This document shows, piece by piece, positions 8,085 through 14,161 of a stretch of DNA of 53,040 nt. The translations under genes were made by a program, and so were the position numbers. The number at the start of each line of letters is the position of its first letter. Position 1 is the stretch's first letter. The stretch lies in the IMG/VR virus record IMGVR_UViG_3300017962_000016, positions 1 through 53,040 of that record; one strand, 5' to 3'. The notes beneath the pieces were generated by a model that ran no database searches, had not been told where the DNA came from, and saw nothing but the letters and a program-made list of their open reading frames with translations. The DNA comes from a virus.

Positions 8085-8788
8085 TTAAGAATGTTCGGTT
8101 GGTTGGTCGCCAAGATGAAATGGTAGATATAATGATTCCTGATCGTAAAGGAGTTTCTGCCTACAAGATTTTGGTGTCGCCCACATTAGAGGGTGCGTAT
8201 GATCTCGATCCTGCCACAACAGGTTTGGTCGAGCTTGTTGAGATCGCACCACAACAAGTCTATATTTCTCCCTCGTTGAAAAGACAGGGTAGAGAAAAAC
8301 AAATGGGTAGCAATCGAGGAATCTCTCGTGTTGTATTCAATATCAATGACTTTTCGATTTCTAATCCAAGTATTCCGAATGACGATCAGCAGTTCTATCT
8401 CCGAGTTCAAGAGGTAGATATGGGGGGAACAGCAACAGCTCTATCTCCTATCTTGATCGTTCCTCCACCTGAGTTCTATTATTTCCAACAAGGAACATTG
8501 ACATTGGTAGCGACAATTCCTGACACAGGATTGAGTCAAGGTGATCTCCCAAACAATTCAGCTCTTAGTTTCATTGTTCCAAAGTTCGCCTCCTATGTCC
8601 ATATGCTCCAAACAAGTGGTGCAGGGCAACTATTGTATTCTCCCGTTGAGAGTATGCCTTTGATAAATATCCCCGCAGGTGGATTGAATCTTTTCTCTTG
8701 TGCGAACAAACAATTTATTTTCTCAACCGATGGTGGGGCTGCGACCTTTCAACTCTTTGTTTCGGTTGTTTTGGAAGGATCACCTTAA
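8081..8788 (+). CDS. Beta-rich virion-type protein, 235 aa
   Basis: The product has no recognisable family. It has alternating hydrophobic strands throughout (VELVEIAPQQVYISPSL, YYFQQGTLTLVATIPDTG, FQLFVSVVLEGSP) and a Pro-rich middle (PILIVPPPEFYYF). Length, composition and its place among structural genes suggest a virion protein. Translation is coupled to the zinc-ribbon gene through a four-base overlap. A promoter-like motif and a hairpin follow it, so it probably ends a transcript. Confidence 0.5.
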   Translation: MIKNVRLVGRQDEMVDIMIPDRKGVSAYKILVSPTLEGAYDLDPATTGLVELVEIAPQQVYISPSLKRQGREKQMGSNRGISRVVFNINDFSISNPSIPNDDQQFYLRVQEVDMGGTATALSPILIVPPPEFYYFQQGTLTLVATIPDTGLSQGDLPNNSALSFIVPKFASYVHMLQTSGAGQLLYSPVESMPLINIPAGGLNLFSCANKQFIFSTDGGAATFQLFVSVVLEGSP

Positions 8789-8795
8789 TTCTGTG

Positions 8796-8811
8796 AATAA
8801 TCTTTCTATAT
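8796..8811 (+). promoter_or_regulatory. Candidate late promoter motif (AATAATCTTTCTATAT)
   Basis: A copy of the recurring motif, followed by a second TTTTATAT nine bases on. It lies before a hairpin and 120 bases ahead of the paralogous pair at 8931. Promoter role is inferred. Confidence 0.4.
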
Positions 8812-8823
8812 TCTTTTATATGT

Positions 8824-8850
8824 GCCTCCCAATTTTGATGGGGGCTTTTG
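8824..8850 (+). terminator. Terminator-like hairpin
   Basis: GCCTCC pairs with GGGGGC (one G-T pair) around an A/T-rich loop and is followed by only four T. It is weaker than the other terminators in the window. Confidence 0.5.
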
Positions 8851-8930
8851 GAGAAATCTTCATTAATTGTTCAATACTCATATCTATTTGAGTAAAGACC
8901 CTATCAAAATATCTATTCTAGGAGAAAAAA

Positions 8931-9698
8931 ATGGCTGAACTTTTTGTAATCAATCTTGATGCAGACCTCGATGGTCAGTATCTGTCTGATTTGCCTGTTG
9001 TAAATGCGACACCTGTTGCTCGTCAAATCGGATTTTATTTGGGGAGTGCTTTGACCTCCACTTCTGTTGCCTCTGAACTTGCTACTTATCTTGCTACGGC
9101 TCACATCAGCCTGACGACAGCAGGTGCAGGACAAGATATCGGTGATTGGTATGTGGAAAGTGGTGCGGGTGCTATCACTACCTCTGTTGGAACAACAATC
9201 GTATCCGCAGCAGAAGCGGCTGCTTCCACCTTGCTTTTGTCTGAGGCAATCGGTCGTCTTATTTCTGCTTTTGTTGTTGAGTATGCAAATGGAGATCACG
9301 CAAATGCAATCACATTGGCTAATCTTGAAGCAGAGATTGACGCTGTATTTACTACTATTGCTCTTGACGATACTTCAGGTGGTGGTGGTGCTGTGGACTC
9401 TGTCGCAGGGGCTCCTGCAAGTGATCTTGATCAAGATGGTGATCTTCAAGGAATCTTTCGTATCCTTATGGGTGCAGAGCCAAGTGGTGCAGGAACATTC
9501 GCTGAGGGTTCTATCATTGGAAACCACAGACTTATCGGTGGAACTCGTAGAATCTATTCTCGTGACCGTATTGATGCTTGTATCCACGAAGGTTCTCTTT
9601 CATATTTCAAATCTGCTACTGCTTTCGATGGATCGGCAAAACCCGCTGGTAAAGGTGTTCAATGCCTTATCCTCAACGAAAGTGGCGCAAAGCAATAG
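8931..9698 (+). CDS. Virion-type protein, tandem paralogue 1
   Basis: This 255-residue protein and the next one are clear paralogues: both begin MAE(L/I)FV followed by DADxxGQYxSDLPV(V/I)N and (A/S)RQ(I/V)GFYL, and both have near the C-terminus RILxGA, NxRLIGG and RR(I/L)YxRDR. This copy carries an extra Ala/Thr-rich middle (about residues 50-150) and a Gly-rich linker SGGGGAVDS. No outside family is recognised. The strong GGAG site and position suggest an abundant virion protein. Ten bases separate the two genes. Confidence 0.6.
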   Translation: MAELFVINLDADLDGQYLSDLPVVNATPVARQIGFYLGSALTSTSVASELATYLATAHISLTTAGAGQDIGDWYVESGAGAITTSVGTTIVSAAEAAASTLLLSEAIGRLISAFVVEYANGDHANAITLANLEAEIDAVFTTIALDDTSGGGGAVDSVAGAPASDLDQDGDLQGIFRILMGAEPSGAGTFAEGSIIGNHRLIGGTRRIYSRDRIDACIHEGSLSYFKSATAFDGSAKPAGKGVQCLILNESGAKQ

Positions 9699-9707
9699 GG
9701 AGAAAAC

Positions 9708-10226
9708 ATGGCTGAGATTTTTGTAGTAACGGCTGACGCTGATTTTGCAGGACAATATGTTTCTGATCTACCTGTGATCAATGAAGCTCCTGTATCTCGC
9801 CAAGTTGGTTTTTATCTTCCAAGTTTGGCTTCTGCCTATGCAACCGAGTTGAGTTCTTACTTTTCAGACGAGGGTGCTAATGTAGGCGCACAAGGTGACG
9901 CGGATGGTTTGGCTACTTTCGTTATCGCTCGTGCTCTTGCGGGTGAAACTCTTGATGAGGCAAGCGTGACAACCGCAGATGGTAGTGGTGCCGACTATGG
10001 TACAGGAAGTGTTGAGGGTGTTCTTCGTATTCTTACGGGTGCTTCTCGTGACACCAATGGCAACTTTGCTGAAACAGGAGTCGTAGGAAATGGTCGCTTG
10101 ATCGGTGGTAAGCGAAGGCTCTATCTTCGTGACCGAACCACCGCTTCTTTGGGTGAGGGCTTCTTGCGTACTCATTCAGATGCGGGCAACCTTGTTGTGT
10201 ATCTTGTGGATGGATCTATCGCTTAA
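9708..10226 (+). CDS. Virion-type protein, tandem paralogue 2
   Basis: The shorter member (172 residues) of the pair starting at 8931. The shared blocks are MAEIFVVTADADFAGQYVSD and RQVGFYL at the N-terminus, and RILTGASRDTNGNFAE, NGRLIGGKRRLYLRDR near the C-terminus. The middle is Ala/Gly-rich and about 80 residues shorter than in its neighbour. The arrangement indicates a tandem duplication followed by loss or gain of the middle segment. GGAG lies seven bases before the start. A terminator follows at 10253. Confidence 0.6.
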   Translation: MAEIFVVTADADFAGQYVSDLPVINEAPVSRQVGFYLPSLASAYATELSSYFSDEGANVGAQGDADGLATFVIARALAGETLDEASVTTADGSGADYGTGSVEGVLRILTGASRDTNGNFAETGVVGNGRLIGGKRRLYLRDRTTASLGEGFLRTHSDAGNLVVYLVDGSIA

Positions 10227-10252
10227 AGTTCGGTATCCGTTCAATAATGAGA

Positions 10253-10289
10253 GGGTGGTTGAGAAATCAATCACCCTTTTCTATTTTTG
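10253..10289 (+). terminator. Rho-independent terminator
   Basis: A ten-base stem (GGGTGGTTGA with TCAATCACCC) has a four-base loop and is followed by TTTTCTATTTTT. It ends the paralogue-pair transcript just ahead of the next ribosome binding site. Confidence 0.75.
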
Positions 10290-10302
10290 GAGAATGGACA
10301 TT

Positions 10303-10566
10303 ATGTATCCCAATAAGAAACAGCCCTATGTAGAGGGGAGGTATCGGACGAGTGACCTTTACTATGCCGCCTATTTGAAAGTTGCGGGTGTTGTGTTCCT
10401 AGACACAGAGAAAGAGGGGCATCGGATATTCTTTGTTTTTGAGAACAACAATTCAATCAAAGAGTTGAAGAAAGAATATTTCAATCGGACATCGAGAGTT
10501 CCAGCTCTGACATACGCGGATGAGATTCGCACAATGAAATCACTTACACACATGGGTGGGAGATGA
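10303..10566 (+). CDS. DUF5659-like small protein
   Basis: Two in-frame ATGs are possible. The one at 10303 is preferred because its GGAG is ten bases away; the one at 10294 sits only one base after it. The 87-residue product reads YRTSDLYYAAYLKVAGV, then an acidic/basic strand and IFFVFENNNSIKELKKEY, and ends with ALTYADEIRTMKSL. This order (RTSDLYxAAYL, FVFE, helix, Y, DEIRTxKSL) fits the DUF5659 family of small bacterial and phage proteins of unknown function. The stop overlaps the following start by four bases (ATGA). Confidence 0.6.
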   Translation: MYPNKKQPYVEGRYRTSDLYYAAYLKVAGVVFLDTEKEGHRIFFVFENNNSIKELKKEYFNRTSRVPALTYADEIRTMKSLTHMGGR

Positions 10567-10763
10567 GAGAGAATCTTGTCCTCCTTCTGTCGTTCGTTGC
10601 GATAGCATTGGGCTTGGCGATCATAACAATGGGAGTGACCTTTGTTGTGGGCTTTCTATTGTATCTCTTTGAGAGTTTTTGGGGTGTGTTCATTCTTGTG
10701 TTTCTTCTTTGGTTCATCGCTTGTTTTGCGGGTGGTGTTTTTCTCTCAAAGATGAAACGGTGA
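10563..10763 (+). CDS. Small two-segment membrane protein
   Basis: The 66-residue product consists almost entirely of two hydrophobic segments, about residues 4-34 and 38-62, joined by FESFWG and ending KMKR. It is translationally coupled to the DUF5659-like gene by an ATGA overlap. A hairpin-type inner-membrane protein is certain in outline. Holin function is possible from size and topology but there is no lysis gene nearby to support it, so none is claimed. Confidence 0.6.
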   Translation: MRENLVLLLSFVAIALGLAIITMGVTFVVGFLLYLFESFWGVFILVFLLWFIACFAGGVFLSKMKR

Positions 10764-10766
10764 ATT

Positions 10767-10784
10767 CAATATCTTTTTTATATT
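10767..10784 (+). promoter_or_regulatory. Candidate late promoter motif (CAATATCTTTTTTATATT)
   Basis: A divergent copy of the recurring motif, 24 bases before the start codon at 10808. Confidence 0.35.
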
Positions 10785-10807
10785 TTTACAATGGTGTGGA
10801 GAAATTT

Positions 10808-11155
10808 ATGAACCTACGATCAAAATTAATTCGATTGGCGAAAAACAATCCTGAAATCCGAGAGGACATCTTGCCCTTGTTGGTTGAGAAAAAAGCAAAC
10901 AAAAAGGGCTTTTATGTCGTTGAATCGGAAAATGGTGAGTTCTTTGCTGTCGCTGAGGAATTTATCCGAAAGAAATACATAGGGGATTTTACTCCTTATG
11001 AGAATTGGAATGGTCGTGTTGATGGTGAAATTTTCGCTGGGAGTCACAGAGATCAATTGAAAAGTATTGATGGATTGTTTTGGTCGGTCAATATGATGTA
11101 TGGTCTTTTTGATGAAGGCTTGGTCAATGAAAAAATTATTAAGGCATTTCAATAA
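10808..11155 (+). CDS. Small protein with N-terminal LRSKLIRLA tag
   Basis: The frame is open from 10679 through the upstream gene, but the first credible start is the ATG at 10808, after GGAG. Residues 2-26 are LRSKLIRLAKNNPEIREDIL plus PLL, the same peptide that begins the next gene and lies near the C-terminus of the 982-residue protein at 49411. The remaining 85 residues form a small mixed domain (GFYVVESENGEFFAVAEEFI, then a basic/aromatic region YENWNGRVDGEIFAG) with no family recognised. I infer that the tag targets the protein to the virion and the rest is cargo. Confidence 0.55.
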   Translation: MNLRSKLIRLAKNNPEIREDILPLLVEKKANKKGFYVVESENGEFFAVAEEFIRKKYIGDFTPYENWNGRVDGEIFAGSHRDQLKSIDGLFWSVNMMYGLFDEGLVNEKIIKAFQ

Positions 11156-11166
11156 GAGAAAAACCT

Positions 11167-11703
11167 ATGTCCAATTTAAGAAACAAGATCATTCGTTTGG
11201 CACATAAGAATCCTGAGCTCAGAAAACACTTATTGCCATTGGTTTCAAAGACAGCGGGCAAGTTCAAGCCTGCACCAAAGATCAAAAGCAAGGAAGAAGC
11301 AGAGGCTATTGAGAACACTAAGTGGCAAGATTGGGAACCTGTTCAACTCCCTGATGATCCCTCAAGATATTTCTTGAATAGTCCTAAACTCGTAAAGCCA
11401 AAGTTGAGTGAGGTTAAGCCATCTCGCGCTCGTGAGGGTGGTATCGCAAATGCCAATAGGTTAATGTGGCTGACTTTCAATGGGTACAATCCAAAGCGAC
11501 AACCTATCTCTTTGCGTAAAGAGATAGATGGCTCTTACACAATCCTTGATGGGAGTTCCACCTATGCAAATGCGAAAGCAAATGGCTGGAGAGTGATATG
11601 GGGTGTTGTTGTGGAGGATTTGAGTAAGGTTGATGGTGGAGAATATGGTAGCCAAAGTGGTGGTGGCTTAGAAGAACTCCCAAGAAGAAAAAGGAAGTTC
11701 TGA
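11167..11703 (+). CDS. LRNKIIRLA-tagged protein with a ParB-like fold
   Basis: Residues 3-30 are the shared tag (LRNKIIRLAHKNPELRKHLL). Residues about 90-150 have the order of a ParB/sulfiredoxin-type domain: RLMWLTFNGYNPKRQ, then PISLRKEIDGSYTILDGSS, a helix ANAKANGW and a strand RVIWGVVVEDL. In ParB-like proteins the phrase after the strand is usually a DGxxR; here it is DGSST, so the catalytic arginine is absent. There is no visible helix-turn-helix. It is the last large gene before the six 21-bp repeats at 11970. A DNA-partition link is only a hypothesis. Confidence 0.5.
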   Translation: MSNLRNKIIRLAHKNPELRKHLLPLVSKTAGKFKPAPKIKSKEEAEAIENTKWQDWEPVQLPDDPSRYFLNSPKLVKPKLSEVKPSRAREGGIANANRLMWLTFNGYNPKRQPISLRKEIDGSYTILDGSSTYANAKANGWRVIWGVVVEDLSKVDGGEYGSQSGGGLEELPRRKRKF

Positions 11704-11779
11704 TTCCTACTCTAGTGTGAATATTTGCCATTGAAGAACCTGAGGGTGAAATAAGGCATAAAATTACAACTACAATGTG

Positions 11780-11796
11780 AATAACTTTTCTATGAG
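11780..11796 (+). promoter_or_regulatory. Candidate late promoter motif (AATAACTTTTCTATGAG)
   Basis: A copy of the recurring motif. It touches the hairpin at 11794 and lies 13 bases before the start of the small membrane ORF. The 76 bases between 11704 and here show nothing else. Confidence 0.4.
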
Positions 11797-11830
11797 AGTG
11801 TGTTTGATATGAACGCACTCTCATTTTTTT
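11794..11830 (+). terminator. Hairpin with T-run overlapping a small ORF start
   Basis: GAGAGTG pairs with CACTCTC around a 15-base loop and is followed by ATTTTTTTT. It may end transcription from upstream, but the start codon of the small ORF at 11809 lies in its loop, so it could also control translation of that ORF. Confidence 0.5.
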
Positions 11831-11958
11831 TGGTTCTCGTTTTGTTGATTCTCGCCTATCTCTGTTGGCGAGTTCTTGCCTTTATCAACAAGCACCCATT
11901 CTTCTGTTTGTTTCTCGTCCTGTTTCTATATGAGTGGTTCTTCAAGAAGAAAAAATAA
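11809..11958 (+). CDS. Possible 49-aa membrane peptide
   Basis: The ATG at 11809 opens a frame of 49 codons. The product begins MNALSFFLVLVLLILAYLCW, continues with a short basic link (RVLAFINKHPFF) and a second hydrophobic stretch (CLFLVLFLYEWFF), and ends in four Lys. This is the expected shape of a small bitopic or hairpin inner-membrane peptide with a cytoplasmic basic tail. The ribosome binding site is weak (GAGAG), and the start lies in the hairpin loop, so expression is uncertain. The 21-bp repeats begin 12 bases after its stop. Confidence 0.4.
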   Translation: MNALSFFLVLVLLILAYLCWRVLAFINKHPFFCLFLVLFLYEWFFKKKK

Positions 11959-11969
11959 GTGCGTGTTTT

Positions 11970-12095
11970 GTACCTGAAAGTGTAAATCTTGTACCTTTAA
12001 GTGTAAATTATGTACCTTTTGGTGTAAAAAGCGTACCTCTTAGTGTAATTTATGTACCTCAAAGTGTAAATTGCGTACCTTTTTGCGTACATAAA
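11970..12095. repeat. Six tandem 21-bp direct repeats (GTACCTnnnAGTGTAAAnnn)
   Basis: GTACCT occurs at 11970, 11991, 12012, 12033, 12054 and 12075, exactly 21 bases apart. The second conserved block, (A/G)GTGTA, follows three variable bases later in five of the six units; the sixth reads TGCGTA. A partial extra half-site (AGTGCG) lies 21 bases before the first unit. Each unit contains TACCTnnnnGTGTA, an imperfect dyad of TAC and GTA, so it could bind a protein dimer. Twenty-one bases is two turns of B-DNA, which would place all sites on one face. The array lies between the membrane ORF and the terminator of the AIPR gene. Iterons, a centromere or an operator array are all possible. Confidence 0.85.
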
Positions 12096-12128
12096 AAAAG
12101 AACCCCCAATGGAAGCCAAAGGGGGTTC
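12093..12128 (-). terminator. Terminator of the AIPR gene
   Basis: Read on the minus strand, a perfect eight-base stem (GAACCCCC with GGGGGTTC) with a 13-base loop is followed by seven T. It lies 27 bases beyond the end of the minus-strand gene. Confidence 0.8.
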
Positions 12129-12154
12129 AAGTCACATTACCTAGAAAGAGGGTG

Positions 12155-13330
12155 TTATCGAATCAAGAGCATCTCAACGGTACATCGATCCCAAAGGTCT
12201 TTATTTCGACCTCTCATGTGAGGGGATGTCCCATAGGTTGTACTCTTGGCAATCTCTAACATTTGAGATCCATTTGTATCCCAAATCTTTTTCATTTCCT
12301 TGAGGGTTTTTGTCCAAGTGAATTTGTTGGTTTTCTCATCGTAGTTCAAGAACACTCGGAAAGCACTCAATATTGGATACAGAGCCGATCTCTCAAGAGA
12401 GTAGTTGCCTTGTGTATCAAGGAAATAGAAATCGGTTTTTCCATTCTTTATGATAGAAAGACGACCGCCTTTTCGACCCGCTTTCGCATTGTTCCAAGCA
12501 TCTCTCGCTGTGGAGGAAATGTAATCTGACATCTCAAGAAATATGGGAGTGTGTTCCGCGAGAGAATCGTACAAGTCAAGATTCTTCAAATAGTGATCTC
12601 GATACCCCGCCTTTGCTGAATATGCTCGAATAGGAACAACTCTTGATGAGGCTGAGAAATCTCTTGTGTTGAACATATAGAGATGGGCAAGAATTGTTTC
12701 AATGTCAATCTTCTCGTTCCCATTCTCATTGTAAGCCACATTGTTCTCATACACTTGACCTTTGATAGCATCTTTGATCTTGTCAAACTTGTTATCAAGA
12801 TTCGCAAGGGATTTCTCTTTCACTTGGATTCCTGTATTCAAGCCTCTCGCAATCTCAGAGATCAACTCGTCAGGATAGTTCTCAAGAACCTCCATCTTGA
12901 CAAATTGTTGAATATTGTCGCCTTGTTCGTTTCGTTCCAAAATAGAATCTTGGCTCTCAGAGATAATGGTGTATGTATGTCCTCCATCTAGGATGCCATG
13001 CAAGTGTTGATCGTCAAGAACAATCGAACATTCTTCTCTCTTTCTGTTTCGTTGGAAAGATTCAACAGAGATCGTAATGCCTTTGTTCTTCAAGTGGAAG
13101 ATATTCTCAGGGGCATCGCCATCGTTCAAGAGCTCCGCCTTGATCTCTCTCCACAACTTACGATTGACCTTTGGCTGTCGAGGATTGGGTTTGTCGGAAA
13201 CTCCTTGTGGGAGATCTGACACATTAACAAGTAATGTCCATCTGCGAGTGTTGTACCCATTGGTAGATAGAACATTAGGTTCAGGGATTTGGCGAATTGC
13301 TTTCGCCTTTATCGTGTATTTTGTTTTCAT
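12155..13330 (-). CDS. AIPR-family (abortive-infection type) protein
   Basis: The 391-residue product has FHLKNKGITISVESF at residues 79-93 and HGILDGGHTYTII at 111-123, followed by a helix with ARGLNTGIQVKEKSLANLD. The order of the (K/N)NxGITI strand, the (V/L)DGGHT loop and the ARxxNTxxxVK helix is that of the AIPR family (PF10592), named for abortive-infection phage-resistance proteins such as AbiR-type systems. Biochemical activity of the family is not established. It is the only large minus-strand gene here, with GGAG five bases ahead of its ATG, its own terminator and a private upstream region. This is a moron-like arrangement; a role in excluding competing phages is inferred. No partner gene is adjacent on the same strand. 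Confidence 0.75.
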   Translation of the reverse strand: MKTKYTIKAKAIRQIPEPNVLSTNGYNTRRWTLLVNVSDLPQGVSDKPNPRQPKVNRKLWREIKAELLNDGDAPENIFHLKNKGITISVESFQRNRKREECSIVLDDQHLHGILDGGHTYTIISESQDSILERNEQGDNIQQFVKMEVLENYPDELISEIARGLNTGIQVKEKSLANLDNKFDKIKDAIKGQVYENNVAYNENGNEKIDIETILAHLYMFNTRDFSASSRVVPIRAYSAKAGYRDHYLKNLDLYDSLAEHTPIFLEMSDYISSTARDAWNNAKAGRKGGRLSIIKNGKTDFYFLDTQGNYSLERSALYPILSAFRVFLNYDEKTNKFTWTKTLKEMKKIWDTNGSQMLEIAKSTTYGTSPHMRGRNKDLWDRCTVEMLLIR

Positions 13331-13489
13331 AAAAACTCCATTCTGAAAACTATTTTGCTTATCCTGAAATCCATCAGGGGAACAAGGTCATCTCGTTCCA
13401 TTGTTCTATACAGACATTTGATGGTAAAGTGATCGGAAAGATTGATTTTTCTTTCTATATTGTTCGTTGAAGGAGAACCTCAATAGAGA
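13331..13489. promoter_or_regulatory. Divergent regulatory region between AIPR and the next gene
   Basis: This 159-base gap must hold the minus-strand promoter of the AIPR gene and the plus-strand promoter of the gene at 13490. It holds TGTTCTATACA at 13402, an 11-mer also found ahead of the methyltransferase, and a candidate late motif at 13444. No clear -35/-10 pair for the minus strand is seen. Confidence 0.4.
13444..13460 (+). promoter_or_regulatory. Candidate late promoter motif (GATTTTTCTTTCTATAT)
   Basis: A divergent copy of the recurring motif, 30 bases before the start at 13490. The TTTCTATAT half is well kept; the first half is GATTTT in place of RATAAY. Confidence 0.3.
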
Positions 13490-13759
13490 ATGACTATGAA
13501 AAAAGAAGCCACAGACCAATTGCGAATCTACGAATATATAGATGAAGATGGGAATGTCTTTTGGTCATTTACGGAAACTACCCCTCGTGTGGAGTTCCGA
13601 AAACTAGAACTCGTGGATAGGGCGGGTATGCAATTCAATCGTTGGAATTTCGAGTTGAAGAAAATAGTTCGAGTGGCGGATTCCGAAAGACTTCTTGCCG
13701 AATTAGAGAAAACAACAATCATTGAGGATAAAAATTGGGGCAAAAACCCAAAAAAGTGA
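13490..13759 (+). CDS. Hypothetical protein, 89 aa
   Basis: The product is a small mixed alpha/beta protein (LRIYEYIDEDGNVFWSFTE, then MQFNRWNFELKKIVRVADSE and LLAELEKTTIIED). No family is recognised. The start ATG at 13490 follows AAGGAG by 14 bases; the second in-frame ATG at 13496 is also possible. It is the first plus-strand gene after the minus-strand AIPR gene, and its upstream region shares an 11-mer with that of the methyltransferase gene. Confidence 0.5.
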   Translation: MTMKKEATDQLRIYEYIDEDGNVFWSFTETTPRVEFRKLELVDRAGMQFNRWNFELKKIVRVADSERLLAELEKTTIIEDKNWGKNPKK

Positions 13760-13824
13760 TCACATAGACAACCAAAGTTGGTATATTCAAACACAAAATA
13801 AAACTCACCCCAAAAGGAGAATAT

Positions 13825-14097
13825 ATGTCCGACAATAATTTCGGTGCTGTTGATACAGCAGTCTTACAACAACTAAATAGCCTCAAACAAGCAGCTTCTG
13901 ACATCACATCTGAAATCGGAAGCCTTGAAATCCGTAAAGCACGCTTGATTGGTTCTCTTGGAGAGGTAGAGAATCGCGCTCAACAAATTCTTTCGGATGA
14001 GGGTAAGCGATTAGGTATTCCTGAGGGTACCGCTTGGCAAGTGACATCAGAGGGAGAGGTCATTGTTGCACAAGAAACCAAAGGTGAAACTGAGTAA
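13825..14097 (+). CDS. Small coiled-coil protein
   Basis: Residues 12-58 have the heptad-like pattern of a single long helix (LQQLNSLKQAASDITSEIG, then LEIRKARLIGSLGEVENRAQ), and the last 25 residues form a short hairpin (TAWQVTSEGEVIVAQ). AAGGAG lies seven bases before the start. Similar short coiled-coil proteins are common in large phages, but their roles are not known. A promoter-like motif and terminator follow. Confidence 0.6.
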   Translation: MSDNNFGAVDTAVLQQLNSLKQAASDITSEIGSLEIRKARLIGSLGEVENRAQQILSDEGKRLGIPEGTAWQVTSEGEVIVAQETKGETE

Positions 14098-14110
14098 TTG
14101 AACCAAGTTC

Positions 14111-14127
14111 GTTATTCGTCTTATATG
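14111..14127 (+). promoter_or_regulatory. Candidate late promoter motif (GTTATTCGTCTTATATG)
   Basis: A copy of the recurring motif, immediately followed by the terminator stem at 14128. The next gene starts 36 bases later. Confidence 0.4.
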
Positions 14128-14161
14128 AACCCCATAGATAGAATGTCTGTGGGGTTTTTTT
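14128..14161 (+). terminator. Rho-independent terminator
   Basis: AACCCCATAGA pairs with TCTGTGGGGTT (one mismatch) around a seven-base loop, followed by a T-run that reaches the start codon of the next gene. Confidence 0.8.

Noticed and set aside
10563-10763. Holin
   Set aside because: Size and two membrane segments fit, but no endolysin or spanin lies nearby and many small phage membrane proteins look the same.
11970-12095. CRISPR array
   Set aside because: Units are 21 bases with no separate 26-40-base spacers; the variable bases lie inside the unit and there are no cas genes.
11934-12221. Frame through the 21-bp repeats encoding a heptad VPxSVNx
   Set aside because: The repeat unit equals seven codons, so any open frame gives a peptide repeat. 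It starts with a GTG inside another ORF with no ribosome binding site and runs over a terminator and into the AIPR gene on the other strand.
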